From Modestobacter marinus (lineage in GTDB: Bacteria; Actinomycetota; Actinomycetes; Mycobacteriales; Geodermatophilaceae): a DNA stretch of 64,000 nt. The translations under genes were made by a program, and so were the position numbers. Under the pieces are notes generated by a model that saw only the letters and a program-made list of their open reading frames with translations, had not been told where the DNA came from and made no database searches. Location: assembly GCF_019799945.1 (NCBI RefSeq), contig NZ_JABGCH010000021.1, forward strand, positions 1 to 64,000, written 5' to 3'. Positions 19,176 through 28,350 of the stretch are shown one piece after another. Within the stretch, counting starts at the first letter, position 1, and the number at the start of each line of letters is the position of its first letter.

Positions 19176-19191
19176 GTCAACCGCAGTTGAC
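19176..19191. promoter_or_regulatory. Palindromic operator 2 (GTCAAC-N4-GTTGAC)
   Basis: Perfect inverted repeat GTCAACCGCAGTTGAC with the same half-sites and the same 4-bp spacer as operator 1. The 28-bp centre-to-centre distance puts the sites on nearly the same face of the helix to within about a third of a turn. Its half-sites contain TTGAC, so it may overlap a -35 element of either divergent gene. Confidence 0.7.
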
Positions 19192-19218
19192 ATGGGACTT
19201 CCCGTACGCTGCCGCACC

Positions 19219-19641
19219 GTGTCCGCACCCAACGCTGAACGCACGCTCGTCCTCGTCAAGCCCGACGGCGTCGCCCGCGGCCTCGTCGGTCAGGTGATCG
19301 CCCGGCTGGAGGCCAAGGGCCTGCGCCTGGTCGCCGCCGAGCTGCGCACCCTGACCGCCGAGGTCGCCGAGACCCACTACGCCGAGCACCGCGAGCGGCC
19401 GTTCTTCGGCTCGCTCGTGGAGTTCATCACCAGCGCACCGCTGGTGGCCCTGGTCGTCGAGGGACCGCGCGCCATCGAGGCGTTCCGCGCCCTCGCCGGC
19501 GCGACCGACCCGGTGAAGGCCGAACCCGGCACCATCCGCGGCGACTTCGCCCTCGAGGTGCAGTCCAACATCGTGCACGGCTCGGACTCCCCGGAGTCCG
19601 CGGCCCGGGAGATCGCGCTCTTCTTCCCCGGGATCGCCTGA
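19219..19641 (+). CDS. ndk: Nucleoside diphosphate kinase
   Basis: Transfers gamma-phosphate between nucleoside triphosphates and diphosphates through a phosphohistidine. The 140-residue protein has the P-site strand [14 protein letters not shown], the Kpn-loop region and the active-site signature SNIVHGSDS with His120. Length and motifs are standard. A TACGCT hexamer ends 8 nt before the GTG start, suggesting a near-leaderless transcript. It follows folC and DUF4233 as in other actinobacteria, but is separated from them by the HTH/Clp-N operon. Confidence 0.97.
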   Translation: MSAPNAERTLVLVKPDGVARGLVGQVIARLEAKGLRLVAAELRTLTAEVAETHYAEHRERPFFGSLVEFITSAPLVALVVEGPRAIEAFRALAGATDPVKAEPGTIRGDFALEVQSNIVHGSDSPESAAREIALFFPGIA

Positions 19642-19644
19642 GCC

Positions 19645-19680
19645 CCCGAGGGGCAGAAGTGGCCACTTCTGCCCCTCGGG
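19645..19680. terminator. 36-bp perfect palindrome after ndk
   Basis: Left arm CCCGAGGGGCAGAAGTGG is followed directly by its exact complement, with no loop bases. It starts 3 bp after the ndk stop. The inner part (GGGCAGAARTGG half-site) recurs at 56958-56981 after selD. Confidence 0.85.
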
Positions 19681-19714
19681 TGCGGGGAAGGGGTGCGTCT
19701 ACCCTGGACAGGTC

Positions 19715-21643
19715 ATGACTGGTGAGTCCCTGTACCCCCGCCTCGAGCCGTTGCTGGCCCAGGTCCAGAAGCCGATCCAGTACGTCGGCGGTGAGCTCAA
19801 CGCCCAGGTGAAGCCCTGGGACGACGTCGCCGTCCACTGGGCGCTGATGTACCCCGACGCCTACGAGGTGGGGCTGCCCAACCAGGGCCTCATGATCCTC
19901 TACGAGGTGCTCAACGAGCGCCCCGACGCCCTCGCCGAGCGCACCTACGCGGTGTGGCCGGACCTCGCCGCCCTCATGCGCGAGCACGGCGTCGGGCAGT
20001 TCACCGTCGACGCGCACCGGGCCGTGCGCGACTTCGACCTGCTCGGGGTCAGCTTCGCCACCGAGCTGGGCTACACGAACCTGCTCGAGGCGCTCGACCT
20101 CGCCGGGGTCCCGCTGCACTCGGTCGACCGCGACGAGAGCCACCCGGTCGTCGTCGCCGGCGGCCACGCCGCCTTCAACCCCGAGCCGGTCGCCGACTTC
20201 GTCGACTGCGCCGTCCTCGGGGACGGCGAGCAGGTGGTCGGCGACATCACCGACGTCGTCGCCGCCTGGAAGCAGCAGGGCCGTCCCGGTGGGCGGGTCG
20301 AGCTGCTGGCCCGGCTGACCCGCGTCGACGGGGTCTACGTGCCGCGTTTCTACGCGGTCACCTACACCGGCGACGGTGCGATCGCCGAGGTGCTGCGCAC
20401 CCGCGACGACGTCCCCGCCCGGGTCGGCAAGCGCACGGTCATGGACCTCGACGAGTGGCCGTACCCGAAGCAGCCGCTGGTGCCGCTGGCCGAGAGCGTG
20501 CACGAGCGGATGAGCGTGGAGATCTTCCGCGGCTGCACCCGGGGCTGCCGGTTCTGCCAGGCCGGGATGATCACCCGCCCCGTGCGCGAGCGCACGATCA
20601 CCGGGATCGGCTCGATGGTCGAGCAGGGCCTCAAGGCCACCGGCTACGAGGAGGTCGGCCTGCTCTCCCTCTCGAGCGCCGACCACTCGGAGATAGGCCA
20701 GATCGCCAAAGAGCTGGCCGACCGGTACGAGGGCACCAACACCGGGCTCTCCCTGCCCAGCACCCGGGTCGACGCCTTCAACGTCACCCTGGCCAACGAG
20801 CTCTCCCGCAACGGCCGGCGCAGCGGGCTGACCTTCGCCCCCGAGGGCGGCAGCGAGCGGATCCGCCGGGTGATCAACAAGACGGTGTCCAAGGAGGACC
20901 TGGTCCGCACGGTCACCACGGCCTACGCCAACGGCTGGACCCAGGTGAAGCTGTACTTCATGTGCGGTCTGCCCACCGAGACCGACGAGGACGTGCTGGA
21001 GATCGCCGACCTGGCGGTCGAGGTGATCCGGGCCGGCCGCGAGGCCAGCGGTCGCAAGGACATCCGATGCACCGTCTCCATCGGTGGCTTCGTGCCCAAG
21101 CCGCACACCCCGTTCCAGTGGGCCGGGCAGGCCAGTGCCGACACCATCGACTCCCGGCTCAAGCTCCTCCGGGAGGCGATCAACAGCGACCGGCGCATCG
21201 GCCGCTCCATCGGCCTGCGCTACCACGACGGGAAGCCCGGCGTGATCGAGGGCCTGCTCTCCCGCGGCGACCGCCGCGTGGGTCGCGTCATCGAGCGCGT
21301 CTGGCGGGACGGCGGCCACTTCGACGGCTGGAGCGAGCACTTCTCCTTCGACCGGTGGACGACGGCCGCGGCCGAGGAGCTGGCTCCCTTCGGCGTCGAC
21401 CTCGACTGGTTCACCACCCGTGAGCGCACCGAGGACGAGGTCCTGCCCTGGGACCACCTGGACTCCGGGCTGGACAAGGAGTGGCTCTGGGAGGACTGGC
21501 AGGAGGCGATCTCCGAGGAGGAGGTCGGCGACTGCCGCTGGACCGGCTGCTACGACTGCGGGGTCTGCCCGACCATGGGCACCGAGATCCAGATCGGTCC
21601 CACCGGCCGAAGCCTGCTGCCGCTGACCGTGGTCGGGCGCTAG
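19715..21643 (+). CDS. TIGR03960-type B12-binding radical SAM protein
   Basis: A 642-residue protein. An N-terminal B12-binding-like domain has WALMYPDAYEVGLPN and VVAGGHAAFNPEPVADFVD. The radical SAM domain carries the CxxxCxxC cluster motif RGCTRGCRFCQ (~269-279), and GLTFAPEGGSERIRRVINK is the SAM/substrate region. It ends in a Cys-rich tail (DCRWTGCYDCGVC). The family is conserved in actinobacteria next to the TIGR03936 gene, which follows here with a 1-nt overlap (TAGTG). The reaction is not established. A TACCCT box lies 9 nt before the ATG. The gene ends in TAG, which matters in a genome with a UAG-reading tRNA-Sec. Confidence 0.9.
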   Translation: MTGESLYPRLEPLLAQVQKPIQYVGGELNAQVKPWDDVAVHWALMYPDAYEVGLPNQGLMILYEVLNERPDALAERTYAVWPDLAALMREHGVGQFTVDAHRAVRDFDLLGVSFATELGYTNLLEALDLAGVPLHSVDRDESHPVVVAGGHAAFNPEPVADFVDCAVLGDGEQVVGDITDVVAAWKQQGRPGGRVELLARLTRVDGVYVPRFYAVTYTGDGAIAEVLRTRDDVPARVGKRTVMDLDEWPYPKQPLVPLAESVHERMSVEIFRGCTRGCRFCQAGMITRPVRERTITGIGSMVEQGLKATGYEEVGLLSLSSADHSEIGQIAKELADRYEGTNTGLSLPSTRVDAFNVTLANELSRNGRRSGLTFAPEGGSERIRRVINKTVSKEDLVRTVTTAYANGWTQVKLYFMCGLPTETDEDVLEIADLAVEVIRAGREASGRKDIRCTVSIGGFVPKPHTPFQWAGQASADTIDSRLKLLREAINSDRRIGRSIGLRYHDGKPGVIEGLLSRGDRRVGRVIERVWRDGGHFDGWSEHFSFDRWTTAAAEELAPFGVDLDWFTTRERTEDEVLPWDHLDSGLDKEWLWEDWQEAISEEEVGDCRWTGCYDCGVCPTMGTEIQIGPTGRSLLPLTVVGR

Positions 21644-22410
21644 TGGCCCGCCAGCCCGACGGCCCGCCCCCGCCGCCCACCGTCCAGCGGCTCCGGCTGC
21701 GCTACACCAAGCGCGGTCCGCTCCGCTTCGCCTCCCACCGGGACCTGGCCCGGGCGCTCGAACGGGCGCTGCGCCGGGCGCAGGTGCCGATGGCCTACTC
21801 CGCGGGCTTCAGCCCGCACCCCAAGATCAGCTACATCGGGGCGGCGCCGACCGGGGCGGCGTCGGAGGCCGAGTACGTCGAGATCGGCCTGGCGGAGCGC
21901 CGGGACCCCGAGGCGGTGCGCGCCGCGCTCGACGTGTCGCTGCCGCCGGGGATCGACGTCGTCGAGTGCGTGGAGGCGGTCGAGGGCAGCGGCTCGCTCG
22001 CCGATCGCATGGAGGCCACCCGCTGGCGCGTCGACCTGGCCGGCATCGAGCCGGAGGCGCTGGTCGCGGCCGTGGAGGCGTTCCTCGCCCAGGAGGCGGT
22101 GCTCGTCGCCAAGCGCACCAAGAACGGCACCAAGGACGTCGACGCCCGCGCCGCCGTCGTCCGCGCCCGGGTCTCCGGAGAGGCAGGTTGTGCCATACTG
22201 CACATGGTCGTACGGCAGCTCACGCCGACCGTGCGGCCGGACGACGTGATGGCCGCTCTGGCTGCCGTCGCCGACCTGCGCCCGCCGACGCCCCCACGGG
22301 CCGTGCGAGAGGCGCAGGGCCGGCTCGACGACAGCGGTGACGTCGCCGATCCGCTCGGGCCCGACCGTGCGGTGCGCTCCTGCTGCCAGGAGGGGCGCGC
22401 GCAGGTCTGA
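21643..22410 (+). CDS. TIGR03936 / DUF2344 radical SAM-linked protein
   Basis: A 255-residue partner of the upstream radical SAM protein. The DUF2344 hallmarks are RLRYTKRGPLRFASHRDLARALERALRR at the start and YSAGFSPHPKISYIGAAPTG soon after. In many bacteria the two proteins are fused. The last ~35 residues are poorly conserved. The GTG start shares its G with the upstream TAG, so the two are coupled. Confidence 0.88.
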   Translation: MARQPDGPPPPPTVQRLRLRYTKRGPLRFASHRDLARALERALRRAQVPMAYSAGFSPHPKISYIGAAPTGAASEAEYVEIGLAERRDPEAVRAALDVSLPPGIDVVECVEAVEGSGSLADRMEATRWRVDLAGIEPEALVAAVEAFLAQEAVLVAKRTKNGTKDVDARAAVVRARVSGEAGCAILHMVVRQLTPTVRPDDVMAALAAVADLRPPTPPRAVREAQGRLDDSGDVADPLGPDRAVRSCCQEGRAQV

Positions 22411-22676
22411 CCGGCGGAGCCGGGGGCTGGGCGTCGTCGCCGGCACCACGTCTGCCAGCCGTGGCGCATCCCCTGATCTCCGCACCACCAGCACCACCCC
22501 GCACCACCAGCACGCTGCACCACCGGGCTCCAGCCGCACCGGCCGGGGCGCGACCAGACTTCGCGGGGCCGGGCCGCCGCAACCGCTGCGGCCGCCGCCC
22601 CGCCCAACCCGCGTTCCTGCGCGGCCGCCAGTCGGAGACGATCGGCGCCCGGGAGCGCACAGGAGGCGAGCCCTTC

Positions 22677-25600
22677 GTGGCCGACCGCATCGACGAGAAC
22701 GACAGCACGACCGAGCCGACGGCAGCCGACCCGTCGCCCCACGGAACCAAGGAGCCGGGCGCGCCGGACCTCAGCGCCCCGCCGGAGGAGACGCCCGAGC
22801 CGCCGGCCGAGACGCCCCAGCCGCCGGCCGAGACGCCCCCGCCGCCGGCCGAGGACGAGACGCCCGACGACGTCGCCGGCATCGACCCGGCCGCCGCCGA
22901 CGAGGCGGACGCAGAGGAGCCGGCCGAGGCCGTCGCCGAGCCCGAGCCGGCCGCCGAGCCCGAGCCGGCTGCCGAGCCCGCCGCTGAACCCACGCCCGAC
23001 CCCGAGCCCGAGGGCCCGCGGTTCGGCGCCCAGTTCAGCTCGCCCGAGCCCACCACCGTGACCGCGCGGCCGCGCCGCCGGGCCACCCGCCCGGCGCTGT
23101 CCGCGGACCCCGAGTCCGTCGCCCCGCCGGCCGCCGTCCCGCCGCCGGTGGTGCCCGCGTTCGTCACCTTCGTCGCGCCCGAGCCGGAGGTCGCCGCGCC
23201 GCGCCGGCGCAGCCGCCGCCCGCAGGCGGAGTCGCCCACCGAGGCCGACGCGCCCGCCTCCGCGACCGAGGAGCGGGACACCGCCGCCCCGCCGCCCCGC
23301 CGCTCGCGCAACCGCCGCCGCGAGGCCGTCGAGGCCGTGGAGGCCGAGGACGGCGTGGCCACGGCCGAGGACACCGGCGCCGTGGTGGCCGCCGTCGACC
23401 TCGACGACGTGGACGTCGACACCGACGTCGACGAGCAGGACCTCGAGGACCGCGACACCGAGGACGGCGGGGGTGCCGGCAGCCGCCGTCGCCGCCGCGG
23501 CCGCCGGGGTCGCGGCCGCGGCCGGTCCGGCGACGACGGCGCCGAGGGCGACGAGGACGCTTCGGACGCCGTCCCGGTCGAGGGCGCCGAGGACGAGGAG
23601 CCCGCGGACACCGCGGACACCGAGGACGCCGAGGAGGGCGACGACGCCGAGGCCGGCGCCGGCTCGACCACCCGCCGCCGCCGCCGCCGGCGGCGCCGGG
23701 GGACCAGCGTCGAGGGCGCGGTCGACGAGCCCGTCGAGGACGCCGACGACCGGCCCGAGCGGGCCGGCCGGAACGGCCGCGTCAGCAGCGACGACGACGT
23801 CCGCGGCGTCGCCGGGTCCACCCGGCTGGAGGCCAAGCGGCAGCGCCGCCGGGAGGGCCGGGACGGCGGCCGTCGCCGCGCCCCGATCCTCAGCGAGTCG
23901 GAGTTCCTCGCCCGCCGGGAGGCCGTCGACCGGGCGATGGTGATCCGCCAGCAGGGCGAGCGCACCCAGATCGCCGTCCTCGAGGATGACGTGCTGGTCG
24001 AGCACTACGTGACCCAGGCGCAGGCCACCTCGTTCGCCGGCAACGTGTACCTGGGCCGGGTGCAGAACGTGCTGCCCAGCATGGAGGCGGCGTTCGTCGA
24101 CATCGGCAAGGGCCGCAACGCCGTCCTCTACGCCGGCGAGGTCAACTGGGACGCCGCCGGCCTGACCGGCAAGCAGCGCTCCATCGAGCAGGCGCTCAAG
24201 AGCGGCGACAAGGTCCTGGTGCAGGTCACCAAGGACCCGATCGGCCACAAGGGCGCCCGGCTCACCCAGCAGATCAACCTGCCCGGCCGGTTCCTCGTCT
24301 ACGTGCCCGGCGGCTCGATGACCGGCATCAGCCGCAAGCTCCCGGACAAGGAGCGCACCCGGCTCAAGGACGTCCTCAAGAAGATCGTCCCCGACGACGC
24401 CGGCGTGATCATCCGGACCGCCGCGGAGGGCGCCTCGGAGGAGGAGCTCACCCGCGACGTGGCCCGGCTGCAGGCGCAGTGGGAGGTCATCCAGACCAGG
24501 GCCGCCTCGACCAGCAACGCCCCGACGCTGCTCTACGGCGAGCCGGACCTCGCGATCCGGGTCATCCGCGACGTCTTCAACGAGGACTTCAAGCGGCTGG
24601 TCGTGCAGGGTGACGACGCCTGGGACACCGTCGAGGCCTACGTCGCCCACGTGTCCCCGGAGCTGTCCGAGCGGCTGCAGCGCTACACCGGTACCGGCGA
24701 CGTCTTCCGCGACCTGCGGATCGACGAGCAGCTGGCCAAGGCGCTGGACCGCAAGGTGTGGCTGCCCTCGGGCGGCTCGCTGGTCATCGACCGCACCGAG
24801 GCGATGACGGTCGTCGACGTCAACACCGGGAAGTTCACCGGCTCCGGCGGCAACCTCGAGCAGACCGTCACCCGGAACAACATCGAGGCCGCCGAGGAGA
24901 TCGTCCGGCAGCTCCGGCTCCGAGACATCGGCGGGATCATCGTCATCGACTTCATCGACATGGTCCTGGAGAGCAACCGGGACCTCGTGCTGCGGCGGCT
25001 GACCGAGTGCCTCGGCCGGGACCGCACCAAGCACCAGGTCGCCGAGGTCACCTCCCTCGGGCTGGTGCAGATGACCCGCAAGCGGGTGGGCCAGGGCCTG
25101 CTGGAGGTCTTCTCCGAGCCCTGCGAGCACTGCCGCGGTCGCGGGGTGCTGGTGCACACCGATCCGGTCGACGAGAAGCGCCGCAGCTCCGGAGGCGGGA
25201 ACGGCGGCGGCAACGGCCGCAGCCGCGACCAGGGCCGTGACGGGCGCGACGCGGGCAGGCCCGCTGACTCGGGTCGGGCCGTCGAGCCGGTCGTGGTCGT
25301 CGAGCCGGCCGCCGAGGCCGTCGCGTCCCCGGAGCAGCCCGGCGAGCCGACGGGCGAGGGGCGCAGCCGGCGCAACCGCGGCCGGCGTGGCCGTGGTCAG
25401 TCGGGTGAGGCCCGCGCGGCCGAGGACGCCGCCGCGCTCGCCGAGGTCGTGGCGGACGCGGAACCGGTGGACGACGCCGTCCCGGCGGAGGACACCGTGC
25501 CCGAGGAGACCGTGCCCGAGGAGACCGTGCCCGAGGACACCGTGCCCGAGGACACCGTGCCCGAGGAGGCCGCGCCCGAGGAGGCCGCGCCCGAGGAGGT

Positions 25601-25883
25601 CGCGGCCGAGCCGGTCGTGGCCGCCGTCGAGCCGGTGGCCGTCCTCGCGGAGGCCGAGCCGGTCACCGAGGCACCGACTCCGGACGGCCTGCTGGCCGCG
25701 CGGCTCGCCGAGGCGGCCGCGACGGGGACCAGCGCGGCTCCGGTGGCGGTCGAGCCGGCCGCGGAGCCGCCGGTAACCGTCGCTCCCCAGCCGGTGGCCG
25801 AGCCGGTCACCGGGGACGGGCCCGCGGTGGCCCGGCCGCGGCGGCGCCGGGCAGCGACCCGCCCGGCGGGTCCGCCGGCGTAG
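22677..25883 (+). CDS. rne: Ribonuclease E/G family endoribonuclease
   Basis: Endonuclease for mRNA decay and rRNA/tRNA maturation, 1068 residues. The N-terminal ~420 residues are a disordered acidic/Pro/Ala region with Arg-rich patches ([14 protein letters not shown]). The S1 domain follows at ~440 (GNVYLGRVQNVLPSMEAAFVDIG). The DNase I-like catalytic domain has the metal residues in VVDVNTGKF and VIDFIDM (~750-757), and the Zn-link is CEHCRGRG (~816). The C-terminal ~240 residues are again disordered, with pentapeptide repeats. The GTG at 22677 has AGGAGG about 10 nt upstream. It sits upstream of rplU-rpmA, the usual context. It ends in TAG. Confidence 0.94.
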   Translation: MADRIDENDSTTEPTAADPSPHGTKEPGAPDLSAPPEETPEPPAETPQPPAETPPPPAEDETPDDVAGIDPAAADEADAEEPAEAVAEPEPAAEPEPAAEPAAEPTPDPEPEGPRFGAQFSSPEPTTVTARPRRRATRPALSADPESVAPPAAVPPPVVPAFVTFVAPEPEVAAPRRRSRRPQAESPTEADAPASATEERDTAAPPPRRSRNRRREAVEAVEAEDGVATAEDTGAVVAAVDLDDVDVDTDVDEQDLEDRDTEDGGGAGSRRRRRGRRGRGRGRSGDDGAEGDEDASDAVPVEGAEDEEPADTADTEDAEEGDDAEAGAGSTTRRRRRRRRRGTSVEGAVDEPVEDADDRPERAGRNGRVSSDDDVRGVAGSTRLEAKRQRRREGRDGGRRRAPILSESEFLARREAVDRAMVIRQQGERTQIAVLEDDVLVEHYVTQAQATSFAGNVYLGRVQNVLPSMEAAFVDIGKGRNAVLYAGEVNWDAAGLTGKQRSIEQALKSGDKVLVQVTKDPIGHKGARLTQQINLPGRFLVYVPGGSMTGISRKLPDKERTRLKDVLKKIVPDDAGVIIRTAAEGASEEELTRDVARLQAQWEVIQTRAASTSNAPTLLYGEPDLAIRVIRDVFNEDFKRLVVQGDDAWDTVEAYVAHVSPELSERLQRYTGTGDVFRDLRIDEQLAKALDRKVWLPSGGSLVIDRTEAMTVVDVNTGKFTGSGGNLEQTVTRNNIEAAEEIVRQLRLRDIGGIIVIDFIDMVLESNRDLVLRRLTECLGRDRTKHQVAEVTSLGLVQMTRKRVGQGLLEVFSEPCEHCRGRGVLVHTDPVDEKRRSSGGGNGGGNGRSRDQGRDGRDAGRPADSGRAVEPVVVVEPAAEAVASPEQPGEPTGEGRSRRNRGRRGRGQSGEARAAEDAAALAEVVADAEPVDDAVPAEDTVPEETVPEETVPEDTVPEDTVPEEAAPEEAAPEEVAAEPVVAAVEPVAVLAEAEPVTEAPTPDGLLAARLAEAAATGTSAAPVAVEPAAEPPVTVAPQPVAEPVTGDGPAVARPRRRRAATRPAGPPA
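25488..25607 (+). repeat. 15-bp tandem repeat in rne (8 copies)
   Basis: Eight contiguous copies of a 15-bp unit close to GAGGACACCGTGCCC encode (E)DTVPE-like pentapeptides in the disordered tail of RNase E/G. The copies differ at one to three bases. Confidence 0.85.
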
Positions 25884-25943
25884 CAGGACGCGGGCCCCCG
25901 CTTCGGGTTCACACCGGTGACCCAGCAAGAAGGACCCCTCCTC

Positions 25944-25969
25944 CCCGCCCCTCGCACGGTCGGGGCGGG
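25944..25969. terminator. Hairpin after rne
   Basis: An 8-bp stem CCCGCCCC / GGGGCGGG with a 10-nt loop, 60 bp beyond the rne stop and before the rplU promoter region. Confidence 0.65.
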
Positions 25970-26020
25970 CCCCTGGAGGGGGCCGCAAGACCGCGTTCGA
26001 CCTGCATGCGCAGGCTCGGG

Positions 26021-26026
26021 TACGCT
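26021..26026 (+). promoter_or_regulatory. Candidate -10 box upstream of rplU
   Basis: TACGCT, with a weak TTCGAC -35-like hexamer about 19 bp upstream. It leaves a leader of about 125 nt before rplU, a distance at which L21-operon leaders often carry control elements, but I see no clear structure. Confidence 0.35.
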
Positions 26027-26154
26027 GGTCGGGTCGCTGCGCCACGGGCAGTGCACCAACCGGTGCCGCCTGGGAGGCGCGGGCGGCCCGTCCAGCACTC
26101 GGCCCCGTGCCGGTCGTGCGCGCAGGACACAGGTATTCGATCGAGGAGTCAGTG

Positions 26155-26466
26155 GTGTACGCAGTCGTCAAGGCCGGTGGAACGCAGCACAAGGTGGGTG
26201 TCGGTGACACTCTCACCGTCAACCGCCTCGCCGGTGAGGCCGGTGACACGATCACCCTGCCGGCCCTCCTGCTGGTCGACGGCGACACCGTCACCACCGA
26301 CGCGCAGGCGCTGGCCGGTGTCACGGTGACCGGCGAGATCGTCGAGCACGGCAAGGGCCCGAAGATCAAGATCCACAAGTACAAGAACAAGACCGGCTAC
26401 CACAAGCGGCAGGGGCACCGTCAGCCCCTGACCAGCGTCGTGGTCCGCGACATCACGAAGGGCTGA
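26155..26466 (+). CDS. rplU: 50S ribosomal protein L21
   Basis: A 103-residue 50S subunit protein that binds 23S rRNA. It begins [20 protein letters not shown], the conserved L21 N-terminus, and contains the basic [21 protein letters not shown] signature in its C-terminal half. The GTG at 26155 is chosen over the adjacent GTG at 26152 and an upstream in-frame start because GAGGA lies ~8 nt before it. It precedes rpmA by 7 bp. Confidence 0.97.
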   Translation: MYAVVKAGGTQHKVGVGDTLTVNRLAGEAGDTITLPALLLVDGDTVTTDAQALAGVTVTGEIVEHGKGPKIKIHKYKNKTGYHKRQGHRQPLTSVVVRDITKG

Positions 26467-26473
26467 CGACGAC

Positions 26474-26740
26474 ATGGCACACAAGAAGGGCGCCTCGTCC
26501 TCCCGCAACGGCCGCGACTCCAACGCGCAGCGCCTGGGCGTCAAGCGCTTCGGTGGGCAGGTCGTCAAGGCCGGCGAGATCATCGTGCGCCAGCGCGGCA
26601 CCCACTTCCACCCGGGTCTGGGCGTCGGCCGGGGCAAGGACGACACGCTGTTCGCCCTCGCGCCGGGTGCGGTGACCTTCGGTCAGCGCCGTGGCCGTCG
26701 GGTCGTCTCCATCGAGGCCGTCGAGACCGCCTCGGTCTGA
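26474..26740 (+). CDS. rpmA: 50S ribosomal protein L27
   Basis: An 88-residue protein near the peptidyl transferase centre. It has the conserved N-terminus [17 protein letters not shown] and the signature [17 protein letters not shown]. It follows rplU by 7 bp in the usual L21-L27 operon. Confidence 0.98.
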   Translation: MAHKKGASSSRNGRDSNAQRLGVKRFGGQVVKAGEIIVRQRGTHFHPGLGVGRGKDDTLFALAPGAVTFGQRRGRRVVSIEAVETASV

Positions 26741-26766
26741 AGACCCAGCACCACCTGAGCACCATG

Positions 26767-26799
26767 GGGGTGGCGGCGCCGATCCGGCGCCGCCACCCC
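26767..26799 (+). terminator. Terminator after rpmA
   Basis: A 14-bp perfect stem (GGGGTGGCGGCGCC / GGCGCCGCCACCCC) with a GATCC loop followed by TT. It separates rpmA from obgE, so obgE probably has its own promoter. Confidence 0.88.
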
Positions 26800-26856
26800 T
26801 TGCACTTGTCCAGAGATCGCCACATCCACAGGCAGTAACGCAGAGAGGCGGCGACC

Positions 26857-28350
26857 ATGGCCGCTTTCGTCGACCGTGTGACGGTCCACGTGGCCGCGGG
26901 CAACGGCGGGCACGGGGTCAGCTCCGTCCACCGCGAGAAGTTCAAGCCGCTCGGCGGTCCCGACGGGGGCAACGGCGGCGACGGCGGGGACATCGTCCTC
27001 GAGGTCGACCCGGGGGTGCACACCCTCCTCGACTTCCACCACTCACCGCACCAGCGGGCCGGCAACGGCAAGCCGGGGGCCGGCAGCAACCGCAGCGGTG
27101 CCCGGGGCGAGGAGAAGGTGCTGCGCGTCCCGGACGGGACCGTCGTGAGCGTCGACGGCGAGGTCGTCGTGGACCTCGTCGGCGTCGGCACCCGGGTCGT
27201 GCTGGCCCGGGGCGGCAAGGGCGGTCTGGGGAACGCGGCGCTGGCGAACGCCCGTCGCAAGGCCCCCGGCTTCGCCCTGCTCGGTGAGCCCGGTGAGTCC
27301 TTCGACGCCGTGCTCGAGCTCAAGAGCATCGCCGACGTCGGCCTGGTCGGGTACCCGTCGGCCGGGAAGTCCTCCCTGGTCGCCGCGATGTCCGCGGCCC
27401 GGCCCAAGATCGCCGACTACCCGTTCACCACGCTGGTCCCGCAGCTGGGTGTGGTTCGGGCCGGCGACGTCACCTACACGATCGCCGACGTCCCCGGCCT
27501 GATCCCCGGGGCCGCGACCGGCAAGGGCCTGGGCCTGCAGTTCCTCCGGCACGTCGAGCGCTGCGCCGTGCTGGTGCACATGGTCGACATGGCCACCATC
27601 GAGCCCGGCCGTGACCCGGAGAGCGACATCGAGGCGCTGGAGCACGAACTGCGCCAGTACGGCGGCGAGGAGCTCGACCTGGTGGGCCGGCTGCGCGTCG
27701 CCGTCCTCAACAAGATCGACGTCCCGGACGCCCGTGAGCTCGTCGACCTGGTCCGCACCTCGCTGGAGGAGCGCGGCCTGCAGGTCTTCCCGGTCAGCGT
27801 CGCCACCGGCGAGGGCCTGCCGGCGCTCAGCTACGCGCTCGCCCGCGAGGTGGAGGCCTTCCGGGCCACCCTGCCCCCGCCGGAGCCCGCGCGGGTCACC
27901 GTCACCCCGCGCGCGGTGGACGACAGCGGGTTCACCGTCGAGCCCGACCCGCGCACCGACGGCTGGGTGGTGCGTGGCCGCAAGCCCGAGCGGTGGGTCG
28001 TGCAGACCGACTTCACCAACGACGAGGCCGTGGGCTTCCTCGCCGACCGGCTCAACCGGCTCGGCGTGGAGGAGGAGCTGGCCAAGGCCGGCGCCGTCCC
28101 CGGCGACGCGGTCACCATCGGCGAGGTCACCTTCGACTGGGAGCCGACCCTGCCGGCCGGCACGCTCAGCGTCGAGGAGGTGGCCGGGCTGGGCGGGCGC
28201 GGCACCGACCTGCGCCTGGAGACCAACACCCGGGCCAGGGCCGACGAGCGGCTCGCGGCCAAGCGGGCGCGGCGGGTGCCCTACGAGCTCGCCGAGGACG
28301 ACGGCTCCATCGACCAGGACCTGCTCGGCGATCCCGACGAGGACCGGTGA
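26857..28350 (+). CDS. obgE: Obg GTPase
   Basis: Essential GTPase linked to 50S assembly and stress signalling, 497 residues. It has the glycine-rich Obg fold ([16 protein letters not shown], then [12 protein letters not shown], and [11 protein letters not shown]). The G domain shows [10 protein letters not shown] (G1), DVPGLI (G3) and NKID (G4). The actinobacterial OCT C-terminal domain follows (~345-420: [23 protein letters not shown]), then an acidic tail. GAGAGGCGG lies just upstream of the ATG. The proB start overlaps its stop (GTGA). Confidence 0.97.
   Translation: MAAFVDRVTVHVAAGNGGHGVSSVHREKFKPLGGPDGGNGGDGGDIVLEVDPGVHTLLDFHHSPHQRAGNGKPGAGSNRSGARGEEKVLRVPDGTVVSVDGEVVVDLVGVGTRVVLARGGKGGLGNAALANARRKAPGFALLGEPGESFDAVLELKSIADVGLVGYPSAGKSSLVAAMSAARPKIADYPFTTLVPQLGVVRAGDVTYTIADVPGLIPGAATGKGLGLQFLRHVERCAVLVHMVDMATIEPGRDPESDIEALEHELRQYGGEELDLVGRLRVAVLNKIDVPDARELVDLVRTSLEERGLQVFPVSVATGEGLPALSYALAREVEAFRATLPPPEPARVTVTPRAVDDSGFTVEPDPRTDGWVVRGRKPERWVVQTDFTNDEAVGFLADRLNRLGVEEELAKAGAVPGDAVTIGEVTFDWEPTLPAGTLSVEEVAGLGGRGTDLRLETNTRARADERLAAKRARRVPYELAEDDGSIDQDLLGDPDEDR

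Noticed and set aside
21831-26390. 1519-codon open frame on the minus strand across rne
   Set aside because: It is the antisense shadow of the GC-rich, repetitive rne gene; its content is low-complexity and without domains.
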